A stretch of 64,000 bases of DNA, taken from NCBI RefSeq assembly GCF_029688925.1, contig NZ_JARUKY010000007.1, forward strand, positions 124,001 through 188,000, given 5' to 3'. This DNA is from Evansella sp. AB-P1. Lineage in GTDB: Bacteria; Bacillota; Bacilli; Bacillales; Salisediminibacteriaceae. Of this stretch, positions 9,490-18,690 are shown piece by piece. Position 1 is the first letter of the stretch. Each line of letters begins with the position of its first letter. The notes under the pieces were generated by a model. The model was not told the origin of the DNA, did no database searches, and was given only the letters and a program-made list of their open reading frames with translations. The translations under genes and the position numbers were made by a program.

Positions 9490-10476
9490 CTATCTTTCCT
9501 TTTTTGTAATTGCATTCGCAATTAAATCTCCATGGAATCGGCCGTCTTCTATAAAAATTTCATTAGCGTTATTTCCAGCTGCGATGACACCAGCAATAAA
9601 TATATTGTTAACATTCGTTTCCATCGTATTTTCGTTAAAATAAGGCCGACCTGTTTCATTATCAACTTTTACACCCATACTTTTTATAAATGAATGATCA
9701 GGATGATAACCTGTCATAGCAAATACAAAATCAGCCTTTTTTTCTACTTTATTTTCTCCTACTTGTTGCACAATAATTGAGTTTTTTTTAATCTCAATGA
9801 CATTTGTTTCAAAATACATATTTATTTTTCCATGTTTAACTAAAGATTCAAATTCAGGTAATATCCATGGTTTAATATTAGGAGAGTAATCTAAACCTCT
9901 GTAATAAACGGAAACCCTTGCTCCGGCTTTCTCTAATTCCAATGCAGCATCTACAGCAGAATTTTTCCCACCGATTACAGCTACATCTTGATCAAAAAAG
10001 GGATGAGCTTCTTTAAAATAATGATATACATGCTGTTGTTTTTCACCTTTTAACCCCATTGTATTAGGTGAATCATAATAGCCTGTCGCTACTATGAGAT
10101 AATCACATATATAATTTGTGTTCGTTCCTTCTTTATTTATAGATGAGATAACATATTTTTCATTTGACTGCTTCTCAACCTGAGTAACCTTTTCAAAGGC
10201 ATTGATTCTTAGATTCTTCCTTTGCACGACTTCTCGATAGTATACTAAAGCTTCATTCCTTTTTGGTTTTCTTTCTGTACTGTAAAATGGAATATCACCA
10301 ATAGACAGTTTTTCGCTTGTACTAAAAAACTGTTGATGTGTTGGATAATTATAAAGAGCATTAACAATATTTCCTTTTTCAATAATTAATGGATCAATTC
10401 CTTCATTTTGTAATGCTATAGCAGCGGAAAGTCCACATGGACCTGCCCCAATAATGATTACTTTTTCCTTTTCCAT
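9490..10476 (-). CDS. ypdA: Bacillithiol disulfide reductase YpdA (FAD/NADPH)
   Basis: YpdA reduces oxidised bacillithiol with NADPH and so restores the thiol redox buffer of Bacillus-type cells. The 328-residue flavoprotein has an N-terminal FAD dinucleotide fold (GAGPCGLSAA) with the functional Cys14, and a second, NADPH-binding fold (VAVIGGKNSAVDAALEL, about residue 165). A C-terminal FAD contact follows in NNIFIAGVIAAG. There is no CxxC, as expected for this family. A terminator for gudB lies between the two genes, so ypdA is probably transcribed from its own promoter. GAGGTG precedes the ATG. Confidence 0.93.
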   Translation of the reverse strand: MEKEKVIIIGAGPCGLSAAIALQNEGIDPLIIEKGNIVNALYNYPTHQQFFSTSEKLSIGDIPFYSTERKPKRNEALVYYREVVQRKNLRINAFEKVTQVEKQSNEKYVISSINKEGTNTNYICDYLIVATGYYDSPNTMGLKGEKQQHVYHYFKEAHPFFDQDVAVIGGKNSAVDAALELEKAGARVSVYYRGLDYSPNIKPWILPEFESLVKHGKINMYFETNVIEIKKNSIIVQQVGENKVEKKADFVFAMTGYHPDHSFIKSMGVKVDNETGRPYFNENTMETNVNNIFIAGVIAAGNNANEIFIEDGRFHGDLIANAITKKER

Positions 10477-10501
10477 CTTATTTGCACCTCAAATTTCACT
10501 G

Positions 10502-10530
10502 TAAAAAACCCCTCTCATGTGAAAGGGATT
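10502..10530 (-). terminator. Intrinsic terminator after gudB
   Basis: On the minus strand a CCCTTTC/GAGAGGG stem with loop ACAT is followed by GTTTTTT. It lies 39 bp past the gudB stop and before ypdA. Confidence 0.75.
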
Positions 10531-10568
10531 AGATACTTAATATATATTATTGTAACCTTAACTATTTG

Positions 10569-11849
10569 TTAAATCCATCCTCTGAACCTACTAGCCTCTG
10601 CCATCTTTCTAACACCAACCATATATGCAGCAAGACGCATATCGACTCGTCGGGAAGTAGCTACTCGATATACATTTTCAAACGATGTGACCATTACCTT
10701 TTCTAATCTTTCCCCTACTTCTTCTTCCGTCCAATAAAAGCCTTGATTATTTTGTACCCATTCAAAGTAGGATACTGTAACTCCACCAGCACTTGCTAAA
10801 ACGTCTGGTACCAACAATACTCCTCGATTACTTAGTTCCTCAGTTGCCTCAATGGTTGTTGGACCATTCGCAGCCTCAACAATAATATTTGCTTTAATTT
10901 TATGTGCATTTTCAATCGTAATTTGGTTCTCTATCGCAGCTGGAACTAATATGTCGCAATCTAGTTCTAAAAGCTCTTGATTTGAAATAGTATTTTTAAA
11001 TAATTTAGTCACAGTACCGAAGCTATCACGGCGATCTAATAAATAATCAATGTCCAGACCATCTGGATCATGTAATCCACCATAAACGTCTGAAATCCCA
11101 ACAACTTTCGCGCCAGCATCATGCATAAACTTAGCTAGAAAGCTTCCGGCATTTCCAAATCCTTGTATAACAATTCTTGCACCTTCTATATTAATACCTT
11201 TTTTCTTTGCTGCTTCTTTAATACATATTGTAACGCCTTTTGCAGTTGCTGATTCTCTACCATGAGAACCACCAAGCACTATTGGCTTACCTGTTATAAA
11301 TCCAGGAGAATCAAATTCCTTCATTCTACTATATTCATCCATCATCCAAGCCATTATTTGGGAATTTGTAAAGACATCTGGTGCTGGAATGTCCTTTGTA
11401 GGACCAACAATTTGACTTATAGCCCTTACGTATCCTCGACTTAACCGTTCTAATTCTGGAAAGGACATTTCACGGGGATCACAAACAATCCCACCTTTTC
11501 CTCCTCCATAAGGTAAATCTACAATTCCAGCTTTTAAACTCATCCAAATTGACAGCGCTTTCACTTCTGTTTCTGAAACTTCTGGATGAAAACGTACTCC
11601 TCCTTTTGTTGGTCCAACAGCGTCATTATGCTGAGCTCTATACCCTGTAAAAATTTCAATAGATCCATCATCCATTCGAACAGGGATTCGAACAGTCATC
11701 ATTCTTAGTGGTTCCTTCATTAATTCATAAACTTCTTGTGGATACCCTAGACGATCCAATGCTCTTTTTATTACAGTTCTAGTGGAATGAAGTACATCTA
11801 TACTATTTTCTTGATTATTAGTTGAACTTCCCTCTTTTTTGTTATCCAT
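10569..11849 (-). CDS. gudB: NAD-type glutamate dehydrogenase GudB
   Basis: Catalyses oxidative deamination of glutamate to 2-oxoglutarate and ammonia. The product is very similar to B. subtilis GudB: VKIPVRMDDGS-like entry, GPTKGGVRFHP, the substrate-lysine motif PYGGGKGGI, the nucleotide fold IQGFGNAGSFLA and the C-terminus MAEASRFRGWI. The cryptic three-residue duplication of laboratory B. subtilis gudB is not apparent. From the ATG at 11849 the protein has 426 residues, the family length. Upstream in-frame ATGs at 11867 (good GAGG spacing) and 11900 are alternatives. Confidence 0.96.
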   Translation of the reverse strand: MDNKKEGSSTNNQENSIDVLHSTRTVIKRALDRLGYPQEVYELMKEPLRMMTVRIPVRMDDGSIEIFTGYRAQHNDAVGPTKGGVRFHPEVSETEVKALSIWMSLKAGIVDLPYGGGKGGIVCDPREMSFPELERLSRGYVRAISQIVGPTKDIPAPDVFTNSQIMAWMMDEYSRMKEFDSPGFITGKPIVLGGSHGRESATAKGVTICIKEAAKKKGINIEGARIVIQGFGNAGSFLAKFMHDAGAKVVGISDVYGGLHDPDGLDIDYLLDRRDSFGTVTKLFKNTISNQELLELDCDILVPAAIENQITIENAHKIKANIIVEAANGPTTIEATEELSNRGVLLVPDVLASAGGVTVSYFEWVQNNQGFYWTEEEVGERLEKVMVTSFENVYRVATSRRVDMRLAAYMVGVRKMAEASRFRGWI

Positions 11850-11993
11850 TCTTTCTTTTCCTCCCATTGCATTCACCTCAACGTCATACGAATCTTTCAA
11901 GGATAAGGGACATATTTCCTACACTTCTAACTATAAAGAAAAAAACCGAAATTTTCCACTACTCCGTAAAGAAAATATTATTATTAGCATATT

Positions 11994-12024
11994 TAAAAAA
12001 CTCCTCATTAACTGGGAGTTTTTT
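11994..12024 (-). terminator. Intrinsic terminator after ypbH, bidirectional form
   Basis: An ACTCC/GGGAGT stem flanked by an A tract on one side and TTTTTT on the other. On the minus strand it ends ypbH transcription ahead of gudB. Confidence 0.7.
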
Positions 12025-12077
12025 ATACATATGATAATAAATATTATAATGGAAAGTGAACTAGTTGTATTGAAGAT

Positions 12078-12659
12078 CTATGAAAAATAGTTGGTTAATT
12101 GTTTTACCGCTTCTTTTTCCATAATGATTTTCCCGTACTCTTCTAATCGATAACCAGTAACAGTAGCTGTGTCTCCATATTCTACAATAATAGAGATAAA
12201 AGTATCTACATCTAATGGAAAGGCATCTTTTTTCTCAAATGATAGATAATAGTCACCTTCAAAATAATATAGAATTCCTTGATGAATGTTTAACCTTTCT
12301 AATTCCATTGCAAGTTGAATAACATCATCAATTTCATCAAACCTAAATAATAAACGATCATTTACATCTAATGTAATTTGTAATTCTATAAATGATTCAT
12401 CAAAGGATTCGTCACTTTCATCAGATATTGTTACAATTACTACCATCCCTTGTGAAGGTAGTGCAAAAACTTCCACTATAACAGGTCCATCGGCATCAAA
12501 GCCTAGTTCCTCACTAGCTTCTGAGATCATATCACGAAATAAATCGTGTATTTTAGGAACATCCATCCAGATTTCGTCTTTTGAGATTCCCCTATCTCTC
12601 AGATCATCAAAGGATAAAAATATTTTTATTTTATCAGATGCTAACCGTTCCAGACGCAT
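12078..12659 (-). CDS. ypbH: MecA-family ClpC adaptor protein YpbH (MecB)
   Basis: MecA-type adaptors deliver proteins to the ClpCP protease and switch on ClpC; YpbH is the paralogue of the competence regulator MecA. The 193-residue protein has an N-terminal substrate-binding part (MRLERLASDKIKIFLSFDDL, DRGISKDEIW) and a C-terminal ClpC-binding part (residues about 105-193, ending RLEEYGKIIMEKEAVKQL). An acidic linker of Asp, Glu and Ser lies between about residues 79 and 92. Length and both ends match B. subtilis YpbH (194 residues) better than MecA. AAGGAGG precedes the ATG. Confidence 0.92.
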   Translation of the reverse strand: MRLERLASDKIKIFLSFDDLRDRGISKDEIWMDVPKIHDLFRDMISEASEELGFDADGPVIVEVFALPSQGMVVIVTISDESDESFDESFIELQITLDVNDRLLFRFDEIDDVIQLAMELERLNIHQGILYYFEGDYYLSFEKKDAFPLDVDTFISIIVEYGDTATVTGYRLEEYGKIIMEKEAVKQLTNYFS

Positions 12660-12766
12660 GGTCGGTCCTCCTTGATGTTGTCATAAGTGTATATATTTTT
12701 TCCGCTTATGAAATGTTCTTTACTGATAAAGTATGTTTACAGCATGTTTTTGGTTCGACCTAATGC

Positions 12767-13684
12767 CTAAGAACGATTATTTTCATGAAATGATTTAAGC
12801 CAATGACTCCATTCTTCTTCATTTTTTCCTACTATAAATTGTTTGTAATTCGCCTTCTCTCGTGATGATAAATGTGCTAATGCTTGTCCACCGATACCAA
12901 TTGTTAACGTATTAAATTGATTGGAGAATTTAGACGCAAGTTCATATGACTCTTGCAAGCTCTCTGATAAAGTAGCTGAAAAGAATAAGATAGTTGGGTT
13001 AACTTCTTTGACAACACTCTCCAAATCTGATTTAGGAATACCACTCCCTAAATAAATCGTTTCATATCCTTTTCTTTTTAAAAATAATGTGAAAATAAGT
13101 AATCCTGTTTCGTGTAATTCTTTTGGAGGACAAGTGCAAATAACTTTAGGTAAAAATCCATTAACCGGAAGATGGTGAAAAATCATACCAATTTTAGTTC
13201 TTAAATAGGAGGTAATATAATGTTCGTGAGCAACCGTTATCTCTTGTTTTTCCCACATATCTCCTATTTCGATCAACAATTCTCCAATAATATGAATAAC
13301 GACATTTTCAATTGTATAAAGGGAAAAGGCTTTATCTAATAATTGATTTGCTTGATTTTCTTCAAATTTTAATAAAGAATTCAATAACTCATCTTTAATA
13401 TTTATTACTTGATCATTATTGATTTCAAAATTACTACTTATATGTTCTATATCCTGCTTTTCCAATAGATCAACTGCTTGACTAATGGTAAATCCGCTAT
13501 TGACCTTTGTAATTAACCATTTTAATATAGAAACCTGTTTTTCAGTGTAAAGACGATGCCCAGCTTGATTTCTTACAGGTTCAATTATTTTGTAACGTCT
13601 TTCCCATGCTCGTAGGGTACCTGGCTGAATTCCTAATTTCGTAGAAACAGCTTTTATATTATAAATACCACCTTCAAAAGACAC
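12767..13684 (-). CDS. litR: MerR-type regulator with cobalamin-binding domain, CarH/LitR photoreceptor family
   Basis: A 305-residue regulator with an N-terminal MerR winged helix (VSTKLGIQPGTLRAWERRYKII), a four-helix middle domain and a C-terminal B12-binding Rossmann domain. CarH proteins use adenosylcobalamin as a light sensor: in the dark they form a DNA-bound tetramer and light breaks it. The hallmark residues are present: Trp144 with Glu154-His155 (the W-x9-EH capping motif) and His191 in the ExHxxG motif (KELHETG), the lower cobalt ligand. I use the GTG at 13684, which has AGGTGG 8 bases upstream; GTG at 13696 is possible. No carotenoid gene is nearby. The target is unknown. Confidence 0.85.
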   Translation of the reverse strand: MSFEGGIYNIKAVSTKLGIQPGTLRAWERRYKIIEPVRNQAGHRLYTEKQVSILKWLITKVNSGFTISQAVDLLEKQDIEHISSNFEINNDQVINIKDELLNSLLKFEENQANQLLDKAFSLYTIENVVIHIIGELLIEIGDMWEKQEITVAHEHYITSYLRTKIGMIFHHLPVNGFLPKVICTCPPKELHETGLLIFTLFLKRKGYETIYLGSGIPKSDLESVVKEVNPTILFFSATLSESLQESYELASKFSNQFNTLTIGIGGQALAHLSSREKANYKQFIVGKNEEEWSHWLKSFHENNRS

Positions 13685-13716
13685 TATTATCACCACCTAA
13701 AATGTGTTATATAGCC

Positions 13717-14085
13717 TTATTCCCCTTTACTATAGCGGTGCATCCTTCTTGAATAGTCAGCAGCATCCATGATAGCATACACAAAAGCAATAATAATAAT
13801 GAGAATTGCAACTAATTTATATAAAATTATTGATAAAAGGAATATGAACCAAATAAAGAACCTTTCATATTTATTTATTAAAGGGAAAAAGCTATAAAAA
13901 ATTACCTTCGAAAAAGACAAAAAAGCTACTATAAAAAAAAGAATCGTAAAAAACCAAGTAAAAGGTTCAAAAACGAAAGACTCAATTAATAAAATTTTTG
14001 ATAACCTTCGATACTCATTCCAATTATTATTTACAATGTGAAGACTAACCAAACCACTTAGTAGCCATAATGCTCTATTTTTCAA
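13717..14085 (-). CDS. Unknown small membrane protein, 122 residues
   Basis: The product has about three hydrophobic segments (around residues 38-62, 75-90 and 92-107) and a basic end (YSRRMHRYSKGE). It starts with TTG at 14085 behind AGAGGTG. It lies 32 bp upstream of the CarH-like regulator gene on the same strand, so the two are probably co-transcribed, and the protein may be regulated with or connected to that regulator. I do not recognise the family. Base composition is very AT-rich, as expected for a protein rich in Phe, Ile and Leu. Confidence 0.7.
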   Translation of the reverse strand: MKNRALWLLSGLVSLHIVNNNWNEYRRLSKILLIESFVFEPFTWFFTILFFIVAFLSFSKVIFYSFFPLINKYERFFIWFIFLLSIILYKLVAILIIIIAFVYAIMDAADYSRRMHRYSKGE

Positions 14086-14198
14086 GAATAAAACACCTCT
14101 ATTTTTCGTGATGTTTTATGAATATGCTGAAAAAGGAACATGACTAGCCTAATAATTTTCTAATTACTTGTTTTTTTACGGTTTTAGCTGTTTACATA

Positions 14199-14262
14199 AG
14201 AAAAGCGTAAGGCGCCACAATTACGCCTAAGTACAGCCTACGCCCTTTATGCAACGCTAATG
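14199..14262. repeat. Dispersed hairpin element, copy 2 (decayed core)
   Basis: The left part (AAGAAAAGCG, GGCGCC, ATTACGCCTAAGTACAGCCT) matches copy 3 almost base for base. The core has decayed from ACGTCCTGT to ACGCCCTTT, so the inner stem is broken. It lies between the fhs terminator and the unknown membrane protein gene. Confidence 0.65.
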
Positions 14263-14274
14263 TAATTTTCTATA

Positions 14275-14303
14275 CAAAAACAAAACCGGGAAGGGTCCCG
14301 GTC
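14275..14303 (-). terminator. Intrinsic terminator after fhs
   Basis: On the minus strand ACCGGG/CCCGGT with loop ACCCTT is followed by TTTGTTTTTG. It lies about 76 bp past the fhs stop and ends the oxidoreductase-fhs operon. Confidence 0.8.
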
Positions 14304-14378
14304 ATAATAATATAGTTTTTTATTAGTCTCTGGTAATCTTCATTGCTAATTTATGCTCCTCGATACACCAATTATCTC

Positions 14379-16061
14379 TTAAAATAGGCCTATTGCTCTT
14401 CCCCGTTCATCAATATCCATTTTTAATGCTGCTGGTTCTTTAGGTAGTCCTGGCATTGTCATGACGTCACCAGTAAGTGCAACAATAAATCCAGCTCCAA
14501 TTGATGGTTTTAATTCACGAACGGATATAGTAAAGTCTGAAGGTCTACCAAGCTTTTTGGGATCATCTGATAATGAATATTGTGTTTTCGCCATACATAC
14601 AGGGAGACTTCCCCAACCTAAATTGTGAAATTCTTCAAGTTGCTTTTTCGCTTTATCAGAAAAATGAACATCCTGTGCTCCATATATATTAGTTGCGATT
14701 TTTTGTATTTTTTCTTCTAAACTGTCCGTTAATTCATACGTACGTTTAAAATTACTTTTTACTTTTTCTAGCTCAGTAACGACACGGTGTGCTAATTCAA
14801 CACCACCATCTCCCCCTTGCTCCCATACATTTGCAAGTTCTACAGTTATACCCTGTTCAACACACCAGAGTTTTAATGTATTAATTTCTCTTTCTGTATC
14901 GTGTACAAACCGATTAATTGCGACTACATGAGGAAGTCCGAAATGACGAATGGTTTCTACATGCTTTTGTAAATTTTCTAGACCATTTTTTAACGCATCT
15001 AGATTTTCATCCTGTAACTGGTCCTTAGCCACACCACCATGCATTTTAAGAGCACGGATCGTTGCTACAATAACAACGAGATCAGGATTAATTTCACCAG
15101 CTCTCGTTTTTATATTTAAGAATTTTTCTGCACCTAAGTCTGCCCCAAAACCTGCTTCTGTCACCACGTAATCAGCTAATTTTGCTGCCATTTTTGTTGC
15201 AATTACACTATTACATCCGTGTGCAATATTTGCAAAGGGACCACCATGAATAATGGCAGGTGTGTTCTCTAATGTTTGTACAAGATTAGGTTTTAAAGCA
15301 TCCTTGAGTAATAATGTTAAAGCTCCTTCAACCTTTAAATCCTTCACCGTGATAGGGTCTTGATTGATTGTATAGGCAACAACAATTTGGGATAATCGAT
15401 GTTTTAAATCATCTAAGTTCTTTGAAAGGCATAAAATTGCCATTATTTCTGACGCTACAGTAATATCAAAACCATCCTCTCGAGGTACACCTTGCATTGC
15501 ACCCCCTAACCCAATAACGACATTTCGTAAAGCCCGATCATTCAAGTCTAATACCCGTTTCCAAACTATTCGTCTAACATCTATATTTAATTCATTACCA
15601 CGCTGTATATGATTATCCAAGAGGGCTGCAAGTGCGTTATGAGCAGTTGTAATGGCATGAATATCCCCAGTAAAATGTAGGTTAATATCCTCCATCGGAA
15701 CAACCTGAGAATAGCCACCTCCCGCTGCTCCACCTTTCATTCCCATCGTTGGACCTAAAGATGGTTCTCGTAATGTAATGATTGCTTTTTTATTGATTTT
15801 ATTCAGAGCCTGCCCTAATCCAACTGTAACTGTCGATTTCCCCTCACCAGCTGGTGTTGGATTAATTGCCGTTACTAAAATTACTTTTCCATTTTCTTTT
15901 TTTTCAAGTCTATCAAAAATGGATAAGGAAAGCTTCGCTTTAAAATGACCAAATGGCTCCCACTCTTCAAATAAAATACCTAAACCAGATACAATATCCT
16001 TTATTCGTTTCATTTTAGCATGTTGTGCAATTTCTATATCTGACTTTACATGTCGACTCAT
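14379..16061 (-). CDS. fhs: Formate--tetrahydrofolate ligase
   Basis: Makes 10-formyltetrahydrofolate from formate, ATP and tetrahydrofolate. It feeds one-carbon units to purine synthesis or runs in reverse in fermenting anaerobes. The 560-residue product has the P-loop-like [18 protein letters not shown] (about residues 68-85), [20 protein letters not shown] and [13 protein letters not shown], and matches the family length. It begins 12 bp after the gamma subunit of a 2-oxoacid:ferredoxin oxidoreductase on the same strand, with GGAGTGG before its ATG. It is therefore the last gene of that operon. Bacillus subtilis lacks fhs. Confidence 0.96.
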   Translation of the reverse strand: MSRHVKSDIEIAQHAKMKRIKDIVSGLGILFEEWEPFGHFKAKLSLSIFDRLEKKENGKVILVTAINPTPAGEGKSTVTVGLGQALNKINKKAIITLREPSLGPTMGMKGGAAGGGYSQVVPMEDINLHFTGDIHAITTAHNALAALLDNHIQRGNELNIDVRRIVWKRVLDLNDRALRNVVIGLGGAMQGVPREDGFDITVASEIMAILCLSKNLDDLKHRLSQIVVAYTINQDPITVKDLKVEGALTLLLKDALKPNLVQTLENTPAIIHGGPFANIAHGCNSVIATKMAAKLADYVVTEAGFGADLGAEKFLNIKTRAGEINPDLVVIVATIRALKMHGGVAKDQLQDENLDALKNGLENLQKHVETIRHFGLPHVVAINRFVHDTEREINTLKLWCVEQGITVELANVWEQGGDGGVELAHRVVTELEKVKSNFKRTYELTDSLEEKIQKIATNIYGAQDVHFSDKAKKQLEEFHNLGWGSLPVCMAKTQYSLSDDPKKLGRPSDFTISVRELKPSIGAGFIVALTGDVMTMPGLPKEPAALKMDIDERGRAIGLF

Positions 16062-16073
16062 TATTCCACTCCT

Positions 16074-16613
16074 TCAATCCTGCATTACGTGAATTCCTTC
16101 TAATATTGCTTTCTTATTCATTGGGATAAGATGCTTTTTTGACTCTCCTAATACATCTTTTAACGCAGAATATAAACTCTCCTTTGATAGTATACCAGTT
16201 TTCTCAATAAACGCACCTAACAAAACCATTCCAGCAATACGTTCATTTCCTATATGTTGTGCTATTTGAGTTGCTGTTATTTCATGAATAACTACATCAT
16301 TTCGCTTTGCATAGTTTGTAATTAAATCTGAATTAATAAATATGTTACCTGACTCTTTCACATGGGAGTAGAATTTATTAAAGGATGGCTTATTAAGAGC
16401 AAGAAAAGCAGTTGGTTCGTCGATAACGGGTGAATCAACTGGTTGATCACTAATGACAACAGATACATTTGCAGTTCCTCCTCTTTGTTCTGGACCGTAA
16501 GAAGGGAACCATGTTACTTCTTTCCCCTCCTTCAACCCGGCATAGGTAAGAAATTGTCCCATAGACATAACCCCTTGTCCTCCGAACCCTGCAATAATAA
16601 TTTCCTCTTTCAT
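16074..16613 (-). CDS. vorC: 2-oxoacid:ferredoxin oxidoreductase, gamma subunit (VorC-like)
   Basis: The gamma subunit of the pyruvate/ketoisovalerate-type ferredoxin oxidoreductases, 179 residues. It starts with the family signature IIIAGFGGQGVMSMG and has PSYGPEQRGGTANVSVVIS, which contacts the coenzyme A side of the active site. Its ATG overlaps the beta-subunit stop by 4 bp (ATGA), so translation is coupled. With the neighbouring alpha, beta and delta genes it would form an oxygen-sensitive enzyme that turns a 2-oxoacid into acyl-CoA, CO2 and reduced ferredoxin. Substrate cannot be fixed from sequence alone; branched-chain 2-oxoacids are my best guess. Confidence 0.9.
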   Translation of the reverse strand: MKEEIIIAGFGGQGVMSMGQFLTYAGLKEGKEVTWFPSYGPEQRGGTANVSVVISDQPVDSPVIDEPTAFLALNKPSFNKFYSHVKESGNIFINSDLITNYAKRNDVVIHEITATQIAQHIGNERIAGMVLLGAFIEKTGILSKESLYSALKDVLGESKKHLIPMNKKAILEGIHVMQD

Positions 16614-17371
16614 CTTATATCCTCCGTTATTACAGATGAATTCTTAAGTATACCGAGAGGGTAGTAAGGAACCATTTGTTCTTCTATCCACTGTAAAGAT
16701 TCCTCTGGTGTTAATCCCCAATTTGTCGGACAGCTTGACAGCACTTCAACCATTGAAAAACCTTTCTTTTCCTGTTGATTTTTAAATGCGTTTTTTATAG
16801 CTTTTTTAGCACGAACAACTTGCTTAACATTATGAGTAGATACACGTTCAATATAGGAAGCTCCATCTATAGTTGCAAGCATTTCAGACACTCGAATAGG
16901 TAGACCATGTGATTGAATATCTCTTCCCTGTGGAGAGGTTGCTGTTCTTTGTCCAATTAATGTTGTAGGTGCCATTTGCCCTCCAGTCATACCATAAATA
17001 GCGTTATTTACAAAAATGACTGTAATATTTTCTCCTCTTGCAGCTGCATGGACTACTTCGCCCATTCCAATAGACGCTAAATCACCATCACCTTGATATG
17101 TGAATACAATTCTATCTTGAGGAAGAACTCTTTTTAAACCTGTTGCAACAGCTGGAGCCCTTCCGTGTGCAGCTTGAGTCATATCGCAATTAAAGTAGTG
17201 ATAAGAAAGTACAGAACAACCTACAGAAGCAACACCAACAGTGTTTTCTAATACACCTAATTCTTCTAAAGTTTCACCTACAAGACGATGAACAATTCCA
17301 TGAGTACAACCTGGACAGTAATGAGTCTCTTCATTCGTTAAACCTTTCGTCCGTTCAAAAACAACCTTCAT
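16610..17371 (-). CDS. vorA: 2-oxoacid:ferredoxin oxidoreductase, beta (TPP) subunit (VorA-like)
   Basis: The thiamine-diphosphate-binding subunit, 253 residues. It shows YCPGCTHGI near the N-terminus, the magnesium/TPP motif GDGDLASIGMGEVVHAAARGENITVIFVNN (GDG...NN, seen here in pieces) and GMTGGQMAPTT. The gene overlaps the alpha-subunit gene by 4 bp and the gamma-subunit gene by 4 bp. Cys residues of a proximal iron-sulfur cluster are few, as is usual for the four-subunit class in which the delta ferredoxin carries the clusters. Alternative reading: 2-oxoglutarate oxidoreductase. Confidence 0.9.
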   Translation of the reverse strand: MKVVFERTKGLTNEETHYCPGCTHGIVHRLVGETLEELGVLENTVGVASVGCSVLSYHYFNCDMTQAAHGRAPAVATGLKRVLPQDRIVFTYQGDGDLASIGMGEVVHAAARGENITVIFVNNAIYGMTGGQMAPTTLIGQRTATSPQGRDIQSHGLPIRVSEMLATIDGASYIERVSTHNVKQVVRAKKAIKNAFKNQQEKKGFSMVEVLSSCPTNWGLTPEESLQWIEEQMVPYYPLGILKNSSVITEDIR

Positions 17372-18432
17372 TTTGCCACCTCATTTACCATACTCAATAT
17401 TTGCTCATGTACTTCATTTATGGATGGAATTACTCCGCCAGTACGACCATAAAAAGTAACAGGTACTTTTCCTTCAACAGCTAGCCTAACATCTTCTACC
17501 ATTTGACCAGCGTTCATTTCAACTGTGATTATAGATTTTACTTTGTTACTATAATAAGCGATTTTTTCAACTGGAAATGGCCAAAGGGAAATTGGACGTA
17601 TAAGACCGACTTTTATTCCGTTGTCCCTTGCTCTTTTTATTGCACTACGGACAATTCTGCTAACTGTTCCATAAGCAACGACAGCAACTTCTGCATCATC
17701 CATCAAATAACACTCTACCTTCGTTTCCGTTGCCTTAATTTTTTTATATTTTATTTGTAACTGTTTGTTCCTTTCCTCCAATCGAACATCATCTAAGTCG
17801 AGAGAAGTAATTGTTTTAGGGGGACCATCTCCAACTGTTCCAGTTGTTGCCCAGTCTTTTTGGAACTCTTTATTATCTTTCGTAACTTCAAAATCAACTG
17901 GCTCCATCATTTGTCCTAACATGCCATCACCAAGAAGAATGACAGGCGTTCGATATTCATCAGCAATCCGAAAAGCTTCATCTGTTAATTCAACTATTTC
18001 CTGCAAACTACTTGGAGCTAAAACTGGGGTATTATAATCACCGTGCCCTCCACCCTTCGTAGCTTGAAAGTAATCGGATTGAGACGGTTGAATGTTACCT
18101 AATCCTGGTCCGCCCCTTGCTATATTCACTATTACTGCAGGTAATTCAGCAGAAGCTAAAAAAGATATCCCCTCTTGCTTCAAGCTAAATCCAGGACTTG
18201 AGGAAGATGTCATGACACGAACACCTGCTGATGATGCACCGTAAACCATATTTATTGCTGCCACTTCACTTTCTGCTTGTAAAAAAAGACCCTCTACTTC
18301 AGGAAGCCTTTGTGCCATATATGCAACAAGTTCACTTTGCGGTGTTATAGGATAGCCAAAAAAATACTTGCATCCCGCTTGTATGGCAGACTCTCCAATA
18401 ACTTCGTTCCCCTTCATCAATACTTTCCCCAT
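17368..18432 (-). CDS. vorB: 2-oxoacid:ferredoxin oxidoreductase, alpha subunit (VorB-like)
   Basis: The 354-residue alpha subunit contains the pyrimidine-binding domain (GNEVIGESAIQAGCKYFFGY, PITPQSE) and the conserved glutamate in LQAESEVAAINMVYGAS. TSSSSPGFSLKQEG and a transketolase-C-like domain from about residue 245 follow. The GDGMLGQMMEPV segment is what I associate with the VorB (3-methyl-2-oxobutanoate) branch, though this is a family impression. AAAGGAGAG precedes the ATG. It sits between the ferredoxin-like delta gene (18 bp gap) and the beta gene (4 bp overlap). Confidence 0.9.
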   Translation of the reverse strand: MGKVLMKGNEVIGESAIQAGCKYFFGYPITPQSELVAYMAQRLPEVEGLFLQAESEVAAINMVYGASSAGVRVMTSSSSPGFSLKQEGISFLASAELPAVIVNIARGGPGLGNIQPSQSDYFQATKGGGHGDYNTPVLAPSSLQEIVELTDEAFRIADEYRTPVILLGDGMLGQMMEPVDFEVTKDNKEFQKDWATTGTVGDGPPKTITSLDLDDVRLEERNKQLQIKYKKIKATETKVECYLMDDAEVAVVAYGTVSRIVRSAIKRARDNGIKVGLIRPISLWPFPVEKIAYYSNKVKSIITVEMNAGQMVEDVRLAVEGKVPVTFYGRTGGVIPSINEVHEQILSMVNEVAK

Positions 18433-18450
18433 CTATTATTTCTCTCCTTT

Positions 18451-18678
18451 TTAAGACACACTTGATCTCTTTTTTATAGGCCGATAAACAGTTATTACAT
18501 TATCAGGACACATGACCGCACAAGCTGTACAGCTGGTACATTTATTTTGATCTTTAACCTCAGCAGGACGATATCCTTTATTGTTTATTCGCTTTGCTAA
18601 TGAAATAATTTCTTGTGGACAAAAAGCAATGCATAAGCTACAGCCTTTACAATAATTTTCATTGAATACAACCTTCAA
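18451..18678 (-). CDS. vorD: 2-oxoacid:ferredoxin oxidoreductase, delta subunit, 2x[4Fe-4S] ferredoxin
   Basis: A 75-residue ferredoxin with two cluster motifs, CKGCSLCIAFCP and CTSCTACAVMCP, so it should bind two [4Fe-4S] clusters and pass electrons from the TPP site to external ferredoxin. It starts with TTG at 18678 behind GGAGG. The C-terminus is basic and serine-rich (RPIKKRSSVS). It is the second gene of the operon, 12 bp after the P-loop gene. The single-cluster ferredoxin Fer at 23.9 kb could be the electron acceptor; that is inference. Confidence 0.92.
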   Translation of the reverse strand: MKVVFNENYCKGCSLCIAFCPQEIISLAKRINNKGYRPAEVKDQNKCTSCTACAVMCPDNVITVYRPIKKRSSVS

Positions 18679-18690
18679 GAGCTTCCCTCC

